Below, one piece after another: positions 20,701 to 33,100 of a stretch of DNA of 50,331 nucleotides. Origin of the DNA: Byssochlamys sp. IMV 00236 (Eukaryota; Ascomycota; Eurotiomycetes; Eurotiales; Thermoascaceae). Position 1 is the stretch's first letter. Each line of letters begins with the position of its first letter. Location: assembly GCA_001931875.2 (NCBI GenBank), contig MSJH02000679.1, forward strand, positions 1-50,331. Reading direction: 5' to 3'. Under the pieces are notes generated by a model, which saw only the letters and a program-made list of their open reading frames with translations, was not told the origin of the DNA and made no database searches. The translations under genes and the position numbers were made by a program.

Positions 20701-22477
20701 ATGCAGAGTCATTTGATGTTCCCTCAAACAATAACAGTATGGTAGTAGCAAAGTTTATTCCTCATGTTTCAGCACATAGGCCGAGTGGTGGCGGGTAACG
20801 GTAATAAAGGAGAACCGTTATTAGCTCAGCCTACTCTACAGCTTCTTTTAGTGAGTATACGCCGACTAACCACTCGGTGTCCTCGTGCTTGATGATTTTA
20901 TAGAGGTCTTCGGCTCTGCACTGAAGCAGTAGGTCTTTATTATTATGGTTTATCATCGTATTTGAGCTTTACATGCGTCAGATGGTGCTGATAAAAGGAC
21001 AGACGTCCAAAAAGCTTGTGTAGATAGTGGCCATCCGCAACGGTTTCGGTCTGATGACGATGAAAGCTTATGGTAGAATATATCGGCGGCTATATTTTTA
21101 GCGGTGAACCAGTGCTCGGCTATGGTGAACTGTATGGTAGATAGTCTAATAATAATAATAATGTCCAGAGTCCAGAAACTTGCGTCAGCCGCGCCCCTAT
21201 CGCCACTTTGGCTAGTTTTGCCGAGAGGTTGTTCCAATCTTTGTTCATGATTATTATTACTATTATCCATAATTTTTCAGCCGGAGCGACCACGGGAGGG
21301 ACCGAAAACTACCACGGAAAGCCATGATTAATATTGAATTGACGAAAGGGATTAGGCAAGGGTCGGCCGTGTTCCTGTTCCATAATAATCATAATCCCCG
21401 GAGTCATCTCGGTTGAATGGGCTCAGTAATAATAATAATTCGTACGGATCAACATTAACCGTGGTCTGTGATTTTCCCTGATCGCCTCGGCGTTTCCTAC
21501 AGATTGCTAGAGGTCAATGTCATACGTAGATATAATTATTGACGCTGCTATGCGCAGTTTCGATATTAACGGAATTGGCATCTGTAACAGTGCAGTAGCA
21601 ATTGAGACCAGTTTTTCTTCATCCCGTTTGCCCATACTCGAACCTAGATAGACCTTGCCTTCTTGGACCTCAACCCCAGAATGTCAACTGACCGTTGACG
21701 TCTTTGCACATCTCCTAAGACGTTTGCGCGAATTCTCAGACTTTTCTTGCCGGTGATCGTTGTTTTCGGGTGGGAAGCTAAAGAATTTTATTTTCAAGTT
21801 ACGGCCCCACTACTTACGGCACGACGTTATACCGTTATACGTAGCCTGGAATTGGATAAGCACTAAGCTCGGCCTATGGTATACGGAGTTAGACTCTTGA
21901 TCATTATTAGAGATCGTCGTTTTGCTGTCCTGACTCCAGAGTATATAACTACGGAGCAAAAAGGTCAGCACTGATGATGTCGATGCAAGTCAAATTATCA
22001 CTAGAACAAAACATTTCCCTGTTAATCGATCTTAATCGCCCAACTAGATCGAGACGCTAAATGGATGAATAATTCTCATTGGTTGTTTTTTCGATACTTC
22101 AATCTCCTGCGGACAAGTCGGATGTAGATCTATTCAACTACGGCCGGATAGAATCCACTCATTACGCCATGTTCCCACAGCACGACTTCAAACAGGGCCA
22201 GGGCGAGAAATGGCGTCAAACCAAAAAAGAGTCTTGCACTTTGTATTATGTATTATCATTCACTGCTCGAGGGATCGCTGAAGGCCCCTGTCATCCGATT
22301 ACCCGTTATCTAACCGAGGCGCCTGTGGACGTGGATGAAGAAAGTTCAATCCGTACTCTCAGCTCAACTCCTACGTATTCTTGTTTATTATTACCCTGAA
22401 AGGGTTGCAGCACCTTTCACCAATCCATCAATCTTGCTACCTGGTGCGTTCATACTACGGTAGAAAAGAGTACAATC

Positions 22478-24382
22478 ATGGACGAGGGATCTCCCGGATC
22501 TCCTACCCGGCCACGGGCGAGAGTAAGTATAACCAAAAGGGTTATCTACCGTAAAGATAACACAGGCCAGATACTGATAGTGTGTTGACAGTCTGAAGTG
22601 CCACGACGGCCAGATGATATGGGAGAGAGAGTTGCCTCACCTACCCGGAGCATCCCAGGCGGTGGTCGCTCAGAATTCGTCTCATCCACAGAACAGCCTG
22701 GATCATCAGGTGCAGACACCGGCGTCCGAAGACGAAGCACAGCAACATCCCGACGGGGGGGAGTACCCAGTCTCACCTCGCGCACCACACTTGCACAACG
22801 AACACAAGGACAATTCACACTAGCCGGACCGGACGAGACACCACAGCTGCGACTTGCTCACGAACCCTTTGTGCACCCTGGATATGCAGAACTCAATCCA
22901 GAGTACGAACAACCAGCCAACGCAAAGCCAGTATGGAGTTTGGCGAAACCGCTCCCACGAGTCGTGCGGCCAGGCATGGTTCCGACTAAAGAGGAACTGC
23001 TGCAATCACGAGCGAACGCCGAGCTACCCGCAGAAAACTCGCAAAACCTGGGGTTAGACGTCGATCCCAACGATCTCGAAGCAGGCCGTATCGAGAAGAG
23101 CGCCGATCCACGCAAGATCGCGGCGCAGGTGGAGGATGCGCGACTGCAGCGAGAAAACAATTTTGTCAATAAGATCCTGAACGGTGACACCACCTCCACC
23201 AGCCGGCGAATGTCGCGTACCTCGTCCTCTCGTATACGCCGTCCGTTGACCGTAGAACCCTCTGCGGGAGGACTGTCTCCGGTACAGGAAGATCGGAATT
23301 CGGCGCAGCCTGAAGCTACGGAGGAGCCGAATAATGATGAACGCCTGCCGCCGTTGCCTGAGGAGCCCGAGCATCACGTAGACGACGAACATGAACCTAA
23401 GGAAGAGGAGGAAGTGGAAGGCTTCCCCTCGCTTGATCACGCAGCTCTTCCGGACGATCTGCACCCGCTTGTCCAGGAGCTTGTCGAGGATGAGGTGCAT
23501 AACAACCACACGACCTGGTCTGTTATTCGCACACACCACCGTGAGCCCCTGGCAGAGGCATTAGGGGTGTTCGTTCAGCTCGTCGTTGGATTCTCCGCTG
23601 ACCTCTCTGTCACTCTGGCGGGCGCAGGAAACCCCAATACCACTGGCTGGGCCTGGGGATTCGCTACTATGATGGCTATCTATATTTCTGGTGGTATATC
23701 AGGTGCGCACCTCAACCCGACCATCACCATGATGCTGTGGTTCTACCGCGGATTCCCTAAGCGGATGATGCCAAGTTACTTCTTGGCCCAGTTTCTGGGC
23801 GCATTTATCGCTGCACTATGTGTGTATGGGTTGTATTACTATTCCATCCATCATTATCTCGCCACAAATGGGCCAATAGACATCGTAAACAGCTTTGTCA
23901 CCAGTCAGCGTGAAGACTGGATTGGACCCGGAACTGCCTTCTTCAATGAGTTTGTAGGAACGCTCTGTCTAACTGTGACCGTTCTCGCACTGGGTGATGA
24001 CCAGAACGCCCCGCCCGGCGCGGGTATGAACTCGCTCATCATTGGGTTTGTCGTTGCCTGTCTCAGTATGACATTCTCATACCAAACGGGCGCGGCGTTC
24101 AACCCAAGTCGAGACTTTGGCCCACGTCTAGCGCTGTTGGCATTGGGGTATGGAGGTGATCTATTCAGAAACCCATATTGGTTCTATGGGCCCTGGGCTG
24201 GTTCCTTGACGGCGTCCTTTATCGGAGCTTTCCTGTACGATTTCATGATTTTCACCGGAGGAGAGTCACCGGTGAATTATCCGTGGGAGAGGACGCAGAG
24301 AGCGATGCGGAAGAGCAAGGCAAAGTGGAAAAGGAGGTTGCATATGCATTTGGGGAAAAAGGACAAGGAGTATATTGGATAG
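22478..24382 (+). CDS. Aquaglyceroporin-like MIP channel with long N-terminus
   Basis: Two exons, 22478-22522 and 22592-24382 (69-nt GTAAGT...ACAG intron, phase 0), give 611 aa. About 310 hydrophilic residues precede the channel: Arg/Ser-rich, then Glu-rich (EEPEHHVDDEHEPKEEEEVE). The six-helix MIP core runs from about residue 320 to 580. Both pore-helix motifs deviate from NPA: the first is GAHLNPTITM, the second is AAFNPSRDFGPR. The Asp after the second motif is the usual glycerol-facilitator signature. The long N-terminal region resembles the regulatory extension of yeast Fps1. It probably moves glycerol, water or another small solute across the plasma membrane. Substrate selectivity cannot be told with these motif changes. 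Confidence 0.9.
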
Positions 24383-24638
24383 ATTCAAGTGTAATTGGCG
24401 CGTTTATAGATACCACTGGGTACGACCCTCCTGAAGTTACCAGATACTGTTGTGCAGCTAGTCTTCGAATTGATTGCTGAATTACCTAGAATTGGTACCG
24501 CTCTTCCCTCTTAAGTAAAGACATCAGTAACTGAGGTCTGTAAGTGCTTTGATACTGGTAGTATAAAATTAGATCTAAAAGGTTGACATAGTCACCGGCG
24601 TTATAAGAGCATCACCGTTCGCCTTACTAAGAACCCTG

Positions 24639-24727
24639 GGCAAGGTGGCCGAGTGGTTATGGCGCTGGTTTTAGGTCATCTAAACCACCAGTTCGAAAGA
24701 TCATGGGTTCGAATCCCATCCTTGTCA
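24639..24727 (+). tRNA. tRNA-Leu (anticodon UAG) with 10-nt intron
   Basis: The acceptor stem is GGCAAGG (24639-24645) with CCTTGTC (24720-24726) and discriminator A. The D-stem is GCC/GGC. The anticodon stem is CTGGT (24665-24669) with ACCAG (24687-24691). The loop reads TTTAGG, a 10-nt intron TCATCTAAAC (24676-24685), then C. Anticodon TAG is at 24672-24674. The variable arm is 11 nt and the T-stem/loop is ATGGG-TTCGAAT-CCCAT. It decodes CUA. The intron lies one base 3' of the anticodon, the canonical position. A T-run follows at about 24732. Confidence 0.93.
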
Positions 24728-25517
24728 TTACTTTTTTTGTCATTCTGCCTTGCTTATCACGTGACTCAACTGTCACCAACCTCATGCTGCAGATTTCTCG
24801 GGCGATTAAATTCTTTTTTATTAATCTCTTACAGACAGAAGAATACTATAACTTATCTAGGATAAACTTATCTGCAGACTTAGTTCTAACTTCACTCGTG
24901 CCCTGAATAAAGACTTTGACATTCCCCAGGATCTAAACTAATGAACTTCGACTTCAGCTAAATGCAATTAACAATACAGGGGACTATATCATCAATCAGC
25001 ATTGACAGCTATGCGAAAACTTTTTCTATTATCTTTCAAATGGGAACTCCGACGTAGCCCTTCTGATTTTGCATTGAGAGCACCTTTAGGAACTTACCTT
25101 CTGCCGGCTGGCTCCTGTGCCTATACAAGAGTCACGCGTCTAGCAGCACTACAAGACCCCTAAAGCAGAAGACCGCCAGATGACATCCACGTCGCGAGCC
25201 CGGAAGGGAGACAGGATCATAGTTCTTGGAAAAGCATACAGTGGATTACCAATAGGAAACAAATCATATTGAGTAGCATCTGCGAGCACCAGGCTCTTGA
25301 GCTAACGCTATACTACCCTCTATACTCACCGCCCACCTAATGCTTCTTGGCCGAAAGTGTAGAGTAATATGCAATCGATGGATCTAGCTCGGCTGTTGCA
25401 TTGACCCCTGCTATATGAATGCCTTTTCTTTTTCGTTCTAGATAGGAGGAGACGTCATAGGTTGATGGCGTATCAAATATCCAGATCTTCAAGCTCTCGC
25501 GACACCGAGATTATATT
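24728..25517. other. Intergenic region, tRNA 3' flank to ADSS
   Basis: This begins with the Pol III terminator T-run after the tRNA and a CACGTG at 24759-24764. The rest is probably the 3' flank of the adenylosuccinate synthetase gene. I see no gene. Confidence 0.5.
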
Positions 25518-27047
25518 TTACCGGTAAATGATATTCTCTCGGCCAGGACCACAACCGACAGACTCAATCTTTACTCCCAGGTATTCTTCGATGTACTGGA
25601 TGTAGGATTTAGCCTCAGCGGGCAGCTGGTCGTATGTCGTGAAGTCAGAGGTAATCTTGCGCCAGCCAGGCAACTCCTTGTAGATTGGCTCGATGTTATC
25701 GAGGTCCTCGGTGTTAGCGGGGAAAGATTCGGTGACCTCACCGTTCGGGAGTTTGTAGGCGGTAGCGACCTTGATTGTCTCTAGTTCGTCAAGGACGTCG
25801 AGCTTTGTAAAGTTCAAGCTTCATTTATGTGAGACAGCGCTGAAAAAAATGAAGGAATGGACGTTAACAAACCTTGTGTAGTGGTTAACCATGACAGAGT
25901 GCTTAAGCATGACCAAGTCCAACCATCCGCAACGGCGCTTTCGGCCAGTGGTCACTCCGAACTCTCTGCCCTTAACTTGAAGGTATTCGCCAATCTCCTG
26001 CGTACCATCAGTACCCCAAACAGAATTAATGATAGGCATCTAAGGCCGGGGAGCACTATACGTTGAGCTGCTCGGTGGGGAAAGGTCCGTTTCCGACACG
26101 CGTGAGGTAGGCCTTGGCGACACCGACGATTCTCTTAACGTTGAAAGGAGAAATGGCCAATCCGGTGAAGGCACCTCCCAGACAGGCGTTGGAGCTGGTC
26201 ACATAAGGATAAGTACCGTAGTCGATATCCAGCATGACGGCGTTGGCACCCTCGATGAGGATGCGCTTGTTCTGTTGCGTCTGAGCATACATCCAAGACA
26301 CAGCATCCACGACCATCGGCTGGAGTCGAGGGGCGAGTTCCTATTTAGGCGGTCAGCAGCATGTTACGTATATGATGTGATCTGAATCAGGTCATCGGAT
26401 GGTACCTTCAACTGCGCCAGTTCGCCCTCCTCATCGTAAGGGTCCAAAGAAGAGCCATACTGCTGTCGGTAGCCAGCGACTAGCTGACGGAAACGAGTCT
26501 CGAACTCTGTCCATCTGTCGAGGTGGAGACCATCAACGCGCAGTCCTTTGCGGGAGGCTTTCGACGAGTAGGTCGGCCCGATACCCTTGTGTGTGGTTCC
26601 GACCTTGCCCTTGCCCAACGCAGTCTCGTTCAATTTGTCAACAAACTGGTGCAGATTGAGAACGAGGTGTGCGCGACTCGAGACGAAGAGGCGACCATCG
26701 CAATTGAGCCCCTTCTTCTCCAGAGCCTCAAGCTCATCGAAGAGGGCCGGGACGTGGACGACAACTCCGGATCCAATGAGGTTGATAGTCTTCGGGTTCA
26801 CAAGTCCTGTACCATTTTAAGACGTCAACGGGGCATTTTCCCTGTATCTCGTATCATAGCACTGACCACTAGGGAGGAGATGGAAGTCATAAGTGACCCC
26901 GTTGACAACAATTGTGTGCCCCGCATTGTTACCGCCGGCGCTTCTGGCACACACATCGGCGGATTCAGTGAGGATATCGACAAGCTTTCCCTTGCCTTCA
27001 TCTCCAAATTGTGCACCGAGCACAATGGTAATGTCGGCGGAGGACAT
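25518..27047 (-). CDS. adss: Adenylosuccinate synthetase
   Basis: Five exons, 27047-26867, 26806-26406, 26340-26062, 25997-25873 and 25818-25518 (introns 60, 65, 64 and 54 nt), give 428 aa, the normal eukaryotic length. The enzyme converts IMP, aspartate and GTP to adenylosuccinate, the first committed step of AMP synthesis. The GTP/IMP site QFGDEGKGK (13-21) carries the catalytic Asp16. NNAGHT (40-45) carries the catalytic His. [20 protein letters not shown] and [15 protein letters not shown] are hallmark segments. [14 protein letters not shown] joins [10 protein letters not shown] through the third intron. A shorter 22-nt excision at the same donor is possible in frame but would insert non-family residues. 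Yeast ADE12 and Aspergillus equivalents are orthologues. Confidence 0.97.
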
Positions 27048-28046
27048 GGCGACTGCGTTTGAGACGAGAGAGAGAGAGTCTAATCGCAGCGTCTACACGG
27101 GAGAACAGACAGGAAAGTGGGCTTTTTGGACGGACTCAATATCGGAGGGACAAGACGATGCAAACCTTGCAAAAGCTTTATGCCTGAGGCACCAAGAGAC
27201 ATGTCGATGATTATTCGCTGGAAAAGCGCTAGAAAGCCCCGCCTTCCCCTTGGCAAGAGGGGGGCTATATTGCCAGTTACGACCGCCTTCATCACGTGCT
27301 ATACCACCTTAAGGTCGAGGATATCCAGACAGTGCCAGGAAGGCTATTGATGCCAGCAATCTGGCACTCTTCCACCGCATCCAGCTGACCTATTTTGTCT
27401 CTGTGCACTGACTGTGTTTCTCAGTGTCTTCTGCCTCTTCCTTATGCTGCTTGGCTTGCAGTATATATACGGCGACTGTGTCGTGTTCTCGATGGTCCTT
27501 ACATTTACCTGCATCCTTTAACCTATTCTCCCTCTACGTGCAGGCGTATTTGACGACGTTCCTTGCCTGATGGCCCTTATCGTGCTGCTTATCGCCACTT
27601 CCTCCGTCGAATCAGCCTAATGTGTGAATCTTGGGTTGCTCTGTTCAATACTTCAAGTAGGTCGGGTTTCCGGTCATTCTATCGACTGCTCACAGCCATA
27701 GCATGAGTACTTCGGAGGGGTTGTTTTAGTCCGTCCTAGCTTAGATACCGGGAGAAGTTTACCATAATGCTCTGGGATTGCCATCTGCCTCTTACAGATA
27801 TTTTAGACACAGCAAAAGCTGAACCGCATAGACAACAAAAACGCAAGGAATCAAGAAAGATACTATCTCTCTTATGAATCGCAGCAACATAAGAGGAACA
27901 GCGAGGAGTACGACTTCGATAAGGAAATGACATATTATAAAGCTGACAATAACAAGGAGGAGAAGACATCTTGTAGGTCAAAGAACTAATAAAGATAGTA
28001 ACACGTAGAATAGTAGAGCAGGGCAGAGCATACATACCTTGAAGAC

Positions 28047-28079
<33 letters not shown>

Positions 28080-29196
28080 GAGCATATGATACAACACCAT
28101 AGTGGAAACCGATAGCGCGGAGAGAAAAACCGCGATCCAAGCGCTCAATTCAAGCGCGACGATATCAACGCAGAACACATAGTAAATCAAGTAGGTAGTT
28201 AATTGTATCAATTAAGAATAAACCTAATAATAAACTCGAGTCCGCGCGATGCCGATATAATCGATTAAACGACTGTAGCGATCCTCAGCTAGAGGTAAAT
28301 TATCAAAGGCGATCATGTCATCAATCCAAGCTACTTAAGGTACGCAAAAGAAAGCGCTCATGAGCAACAAGTGGAAGCTCCCGGTATACCCAAATACCGC
28401 GTAGACCAACGCGGTCATACGTCTGAAACTTCCATCGTAGCGAGTTGATCGTATAGGCTGGTGCTTGCACTTTAGTATGACTATGTTTAAAACATTGGGG
28501 CAAGGAAGAAGTTTGAGACGAACGAATTTGGCGTAAAGTCCTGTAAAGGGAATGCGAAAAATCGGGGATACCGGTTGAGATAGAAATACCAGCGCCCGTA
28601 AGGATGGCGATGTGGGTAGTTTGAGAGATTCTAGTAGGGTCCGCGATAATATCGAGGGAAGAAGGGGGAGTAGAAGCATCCGGATCGTGGGTGATATAAG
28701 TTGTAGAAGGGTAGGAATGAGTGATAATTCTAGATTAGCAATTGTTGTTTATAATCTTTCCGTGATGCCTCTTTTTGACATGTTTGGAGTCGAGACTGAA
28801 GCGATAGTCACGAAGGTAAGCGTGACTATTTAATACCCCCACGAAGTGCAGATGAAACGAGTTGCGCTAAGTAACCGCAAGGGAAAGGTGAGGGGATCGC
28901 CTGCCAGGTCCCTTGTTCGCCTGTTATATATGCATATAAGGCGGCGAGCTTAGCGGGCGCTGGTCGGTAAGTATTGAAGTAGTACCTAATATTGGGGGGC
29001 GTACAGTAAGTCATACAACTGTCAGTGAACACTACCATGTCCCTGGGGGTATAAACCTGTCATTTCCAAGGAAATCACACGAGTTATGGCTGCATATCTC
29101 AGGAGTTGCATACACAAACGATATGGGGTACCTATATTGCGAAAACGAAGCAGAATTAAGATATTATTAGGTACATAAGGACTTCTAGGAGATAAT
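27048..29196. other. Gene-poor region between ADSS and pirin
   Basis: The first 300 bp is the ADSS promoter, with a CACGTG at 27294-27299 and TATATATAC at about 27461-27469. Beyond that I see no supported gene. A TA dinucleotide run occurs at about 28047-28070. Open frames here lack motifs. Confidence 0.5.
28047..28070. repeat. (TA)n microsatellite
   Basis: An alternating AT run of about 24 bp followed by ACACACATATAG. Simple repeat in intergenic DNA. Confidence 0.9.
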
Positions 29197-30157
29197 CTAA
29201 TCGCTATCCAAAATAACGACCTCTGCCTCTGCTTCACCAATACTTTCGACGCTCAGTTCATCACCCCTGTTCACTTTGCTGATGAACGCCCCATCGCCCT
29301 CGGACAGCACTTTGTTTTCTCGTCCATCCAACCTAACCTTAGCATTTCCGCCCTTGGTCATAGGTACGTGCACATATACATTCCGGTTGCTTGCAGTGGT
29401 AGTGGAATTCTCATGAGGTCCACCGACAGTCCACTTGAATCGCTGGCCGACAGGAATCAAACCAGCACCCATCACGAAGTCGGCATGGATTGGGATCGTC
29501 TCAGGAATAGTAGGGGTCGCAGCTTCTTCTTCAGCTCCAGAGGCATTCGGCCCAGCTGCCAGCGGAGACAGGATGGGAAGGAAGCCTTTTCGCTTCGCAG
29601 CTTCGTCAAATGTCTTAGTGTGATATTGCGGCTTCAGGCCACGCTTCCACGGGAGAGCCCAGATCTGAAGAAAGTGTACATGCTCGGTTAGGTGCTCGTT
29701 CATCTCGGAGTGAGCGATGCCTTGATGCCTACGTTAGTATCACGCCGTGAGCAAGAGCAGCTTTGGGAGAACACATACCTGTTCCACCAGTTGTGAATTG
29801 CACGTCGCCTCTCTTCATCCGATAAAAGTCCTTCCCTTGTGCCCCCTCTGCGCCTTTCTTGACCATGCTGTCCCGATGCGTGAGTTCTCCCGACAGGATA
29901 TAACTGAAGATTTCCGCATCGCGATGAGGGTGTGTCGGGAAACCTGTCCTGGGCGCCACTCGGTCTTCGTTCAGGACACGCAGGCTGCCGAATCGTTCAA
30001 ATCGAGGATCATAGTAGCCAGCGAAGCTGAATGTGTGGTATGAGTTCAACCAACCATGATCAGCATGGCCGCGCTCGCTGGACCGACGCGGGACAATGGT
30101 AGCGTGAGAAAGCTTTGGCATAATGTTCTTAATAGAGAAGGTAGCAGTAGAAGTCAT
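29197..30157 (-). CDS. Pirin-family protein
   Basis: Two exons, 30157-29779 and 29720-29197, give 300 aa. The acceptor is CATCAAG just upstream of the Gly-Ile-Ala-His codons; an earlier GTAG would break the frame. This is a bicupin with the N-terminal pirin signature HGWLNSYHTFSFAGYYDPR. Metal ligands are H76 and H78 (THPHRDAE), H130 and E132 (GIAHSEMN), as in human pirin and bacterial quercetinase-like YhhW. The second cupin (about 185-300) is less conserved, as usual. Pirins are Fe-dependent; roles range from transcription co-regulation to quercetin dioxygenation, so function is uncertain. ATG 30157 gives a 12-residue leader; a second Met (MPKLSH) could also start. Confidence 0.92.
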
Positions 30158-33100
30158 GCAGTCCGAATAGGCGTTTTAAGGTCTGTGGGAAGTATGGTGT
30201 TCAATGCTGCGCGATATAACTGATGGACCTGTTTCCAGAACAGGATTGCGATTATGGCAACAATGGGCGCAGATAAAATGGCAAGAGCGCTCTTCATCTA
30301 ATGCACACCTAATATACTGGGAGATTCTGGAAGAATTCAGTGTGCGGAAATTTGAATTGCGAGACTCGCTCAGCATATTGATCGGATTATAGACGCTTAT
30401 CTAATGATTTATACGCTGAATCTGGTATGGCGAGGCGCGAGGCGCCAAGACTGCCTTTGAAAAGTCTCTGTCAGCATAAGATAATCAATCCTACTTGTGG
30501 AAAGCGGCTATGTATGGTAGAGAGATCGAGACTTAATTTGCCACCATTGTTCGTAGTAATTGGTTTATCAGCATTATGGGAGTTTGTAATGTCCTAATAA
30601 CAGTTCATTCATGACTGATAGTTAGTCGACATTACGGAAAGCTGTCTCATTGCTGCGAACGGACGGCGAGGATAGTTCCGAACGCTGCCTACTTAGGTAG
30701 TACTTAGATAAGTTACCGTAATAATAGCTATTTATTTAACCTGGCTCGACCCGCTTATGAAGATAGATACCCGAAACAACGAACCGTTGAAAGTAATTCT
30801 GTAATCTGTAATCATACCACGGATCAATTACTTATTGGTAGTACTTGGCGTCCAGAATGATATGCCCTTGAGCTCTACTGTAGACCTTGTGGCAACCCCA
30901 GCTATAGTTTCTCATACGTATCGCCTCTACACGGGAGCACAATTCACCGCTCGTGCCATGCAGATGTTTCTCTTTTCTTTTTACCGGACCCTTCTATTCT
31001 CAATCTCGCCGTGAGCAGCGCAACAGATAGTCGATAATAGGATCGAACTAGGACCTCGATAAACGGCTGCCATTTTCACGACCGTGGTGCTGCCATCTGG
31101 CCCTTGCTGAGCAATAATATTGATCGAAAATATCCCAAGCTGTCATAGGTAACCCTAGTCTCGTTCTTTTGCTTGTAGTGAGCCCGGTTTCCCGCGGTCA
31201 TTCGCTGACTTCTTGCTCCCCACATCCTCAGCCACGTGCAGCAGTTCTTCTCGGGCACGTTCCTGGATTACCGGGCTCATCTCAGGGACTCTAGCAATGG
31301 GGCTTCCGATCGAACCGCCAAGAGGGGTGCCTACTAGGTACCGAGTCCGACCGGGAGAGGAACGCTCGCTTGAGCCACCGCCAAGAATCGATAGCTTTAA
31401 TCCAACGGCACACAACCTTAGACAATCTCGGGTTACAAGCCTTACTACCTAGGTAGACACGATCTTCGCCGCCTTAATTGTAGCATTGAAGACGCCAGAT
31501 AGCCACGAAGACAATAAGAAGTCGAGGGAGGAACTCTTGTTAAAGCGGAAATATGACCCAAGACCTCCCCGCTCTTACGGAGTCCTATCTTCTAGGCCAC
31601 CTAGTCTATAGGTGAGGTTGCGTCACAACTACAGATCACCGCCGCCGACGGTGAATTCCGCAACGGAGATAATTGCATATAGACACGGAGCCACGGTAAG
31701 AGCAGCCTTTAAGAGTCATAGAGAATATTGCTGTGATGCAGACTCCAGAAATGTGACGGATATCTTATCAACTTCCGCCTGGTCTATTCAACGGAAGGTA
31801 CCAGTGTAAAGTTGAAGAATATATATATTACTTTCTGCGTCTTCCCCAGACATCCTCGAGCCAAAAAGTACTTTGACGGCTAACTTGCCTTTAACAGACT
31901 ATAAGATTACGCCGAATAGGTTCGAACTTGAGTTTTCGGAGCGAAAAGCATAGAAATGAAGAATGGACTTCTGTGAAGATCAACGTAGCGTATAATAGTC
32001 TGCAAAGCCTGGTATGCACACTTAAACGCAGAGACACGGTGTGCAGCTTAAAGATTCGTTATGACACTACAGCAACCGCATATAGAACGGAAACAAAGAC
32101 ACATTACCTTAACCGCGTTAGCATTGCCCTGTTATACATAGAAACAGTTCAGGGGTTTAAGCTTCGTCTGGTCGATTTACTCGTTGATAAAATCAGGATT
32201 CTACAGAATCCTTGCCATCTGTATACCATTACCATACCATATTCACCGCGTCGAACTATGACATGACAAGGTCTCAGAGACGTTGCGCTAAAATCTTTCT
32301 GGAAGAACCTGGGGACATAAATGCCGTTTAAGTACCGTGCGGGGCGAATTCGTCCAAAGTCGTGGATCGCCGAATGGAGCCCGATGCCCAATAGATAATA
32401 GAAAAGAGAATGAACTCAGTGTACGGAGTACTCTAGAGAATCTGGGGTTTAGGGGCCCCCACTTCAACCTAGTCGAAGCCCCTGGGGAAACAAGCAAAGA
32501 CACGGAAAACTTCTTGCCGCGGTTCCGCGAGTAGCAAACACGGTGTACGGAGTACCATATTCGTACAAATTGCACACAGGGGCTGCGGGCATGACATGTA
32601 GATAATCTTCGGAATTTGACGCGCATATCGTATATCAGAAGTATTAGTACGTCTGTTAGTATGAGCGTTGCTGCTTTTAAGCTTACAGTCTCAAATAGTT
32701 ATTCGAACTTTCTGCTCACAAACACATCCAAAGCACTTGTAAGTAGCACCTTGCCACGAATAATTAGTTAGCCTCCGATAAGACTTGATTTATTGAGTGC
32801 GTTATTAGCCACTCCGCAGTGCGCCTACTATTTCTATTGTGGGCTAATGAGATTTACCGATTTTACCGTCTCCAACTACGCGGGTCAACTAAGGGGGTCA
32901 AAGCAAAGTACATATTCCGTACATAAAGCCACAATCTGTGCGCCGCGCGCTCCCCCTGTGACGATTGAGTATTTTTGCGGACTAGGAAGTCAGCAGTCGC
33001 AACAGACTCAGTGCAATGATTATTAATAGGGGCCTCCCATCAAATGGGGTTTTCCAGCCCTAGTCTATAGGCGATTCCCCTTCACCTTCCGCTTTGGCTT

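Larger units (their letters stand above)
18849..22477. other. Long gene-poor region
   Basis: Apart from one weak ORF (19717-20136), a dispersed repeat (20503-20700) and the alcohol oxidase promoter, I see no supported gene in 3.6 kb. It contains ACTTAAGTACTTAAG-type palindromic runs (about 19411-19460), AATAATAAT runs (about 21148-21162 and 21426-21440), and a TACTCCGTA (20485-20493). The sequence looks like decayed intergenic DNA with only mild AT enrichment. Confidence 0.5.

Noticed and set aside
24639..24727. tRNA with anticodon TAG read as an amber suppressor
   Set aside because: Anticodon UAG pairs with codon CUA (Leu). An amber suppressor would need anticodon CUA.
26040..26061. A 22-nt intron in the ADSS gene (GTATAG...CTTAG)
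   Set aside because: Too short for a fungal spliceosomal intron, and it would insert non-family residues. The 64-nt alternative restores the family sequence.
31155..31415. 86-codon minus-strand frame as a gene
   Set aside because: No motif, no splice partners, and the adjacent sequence is interrupted.
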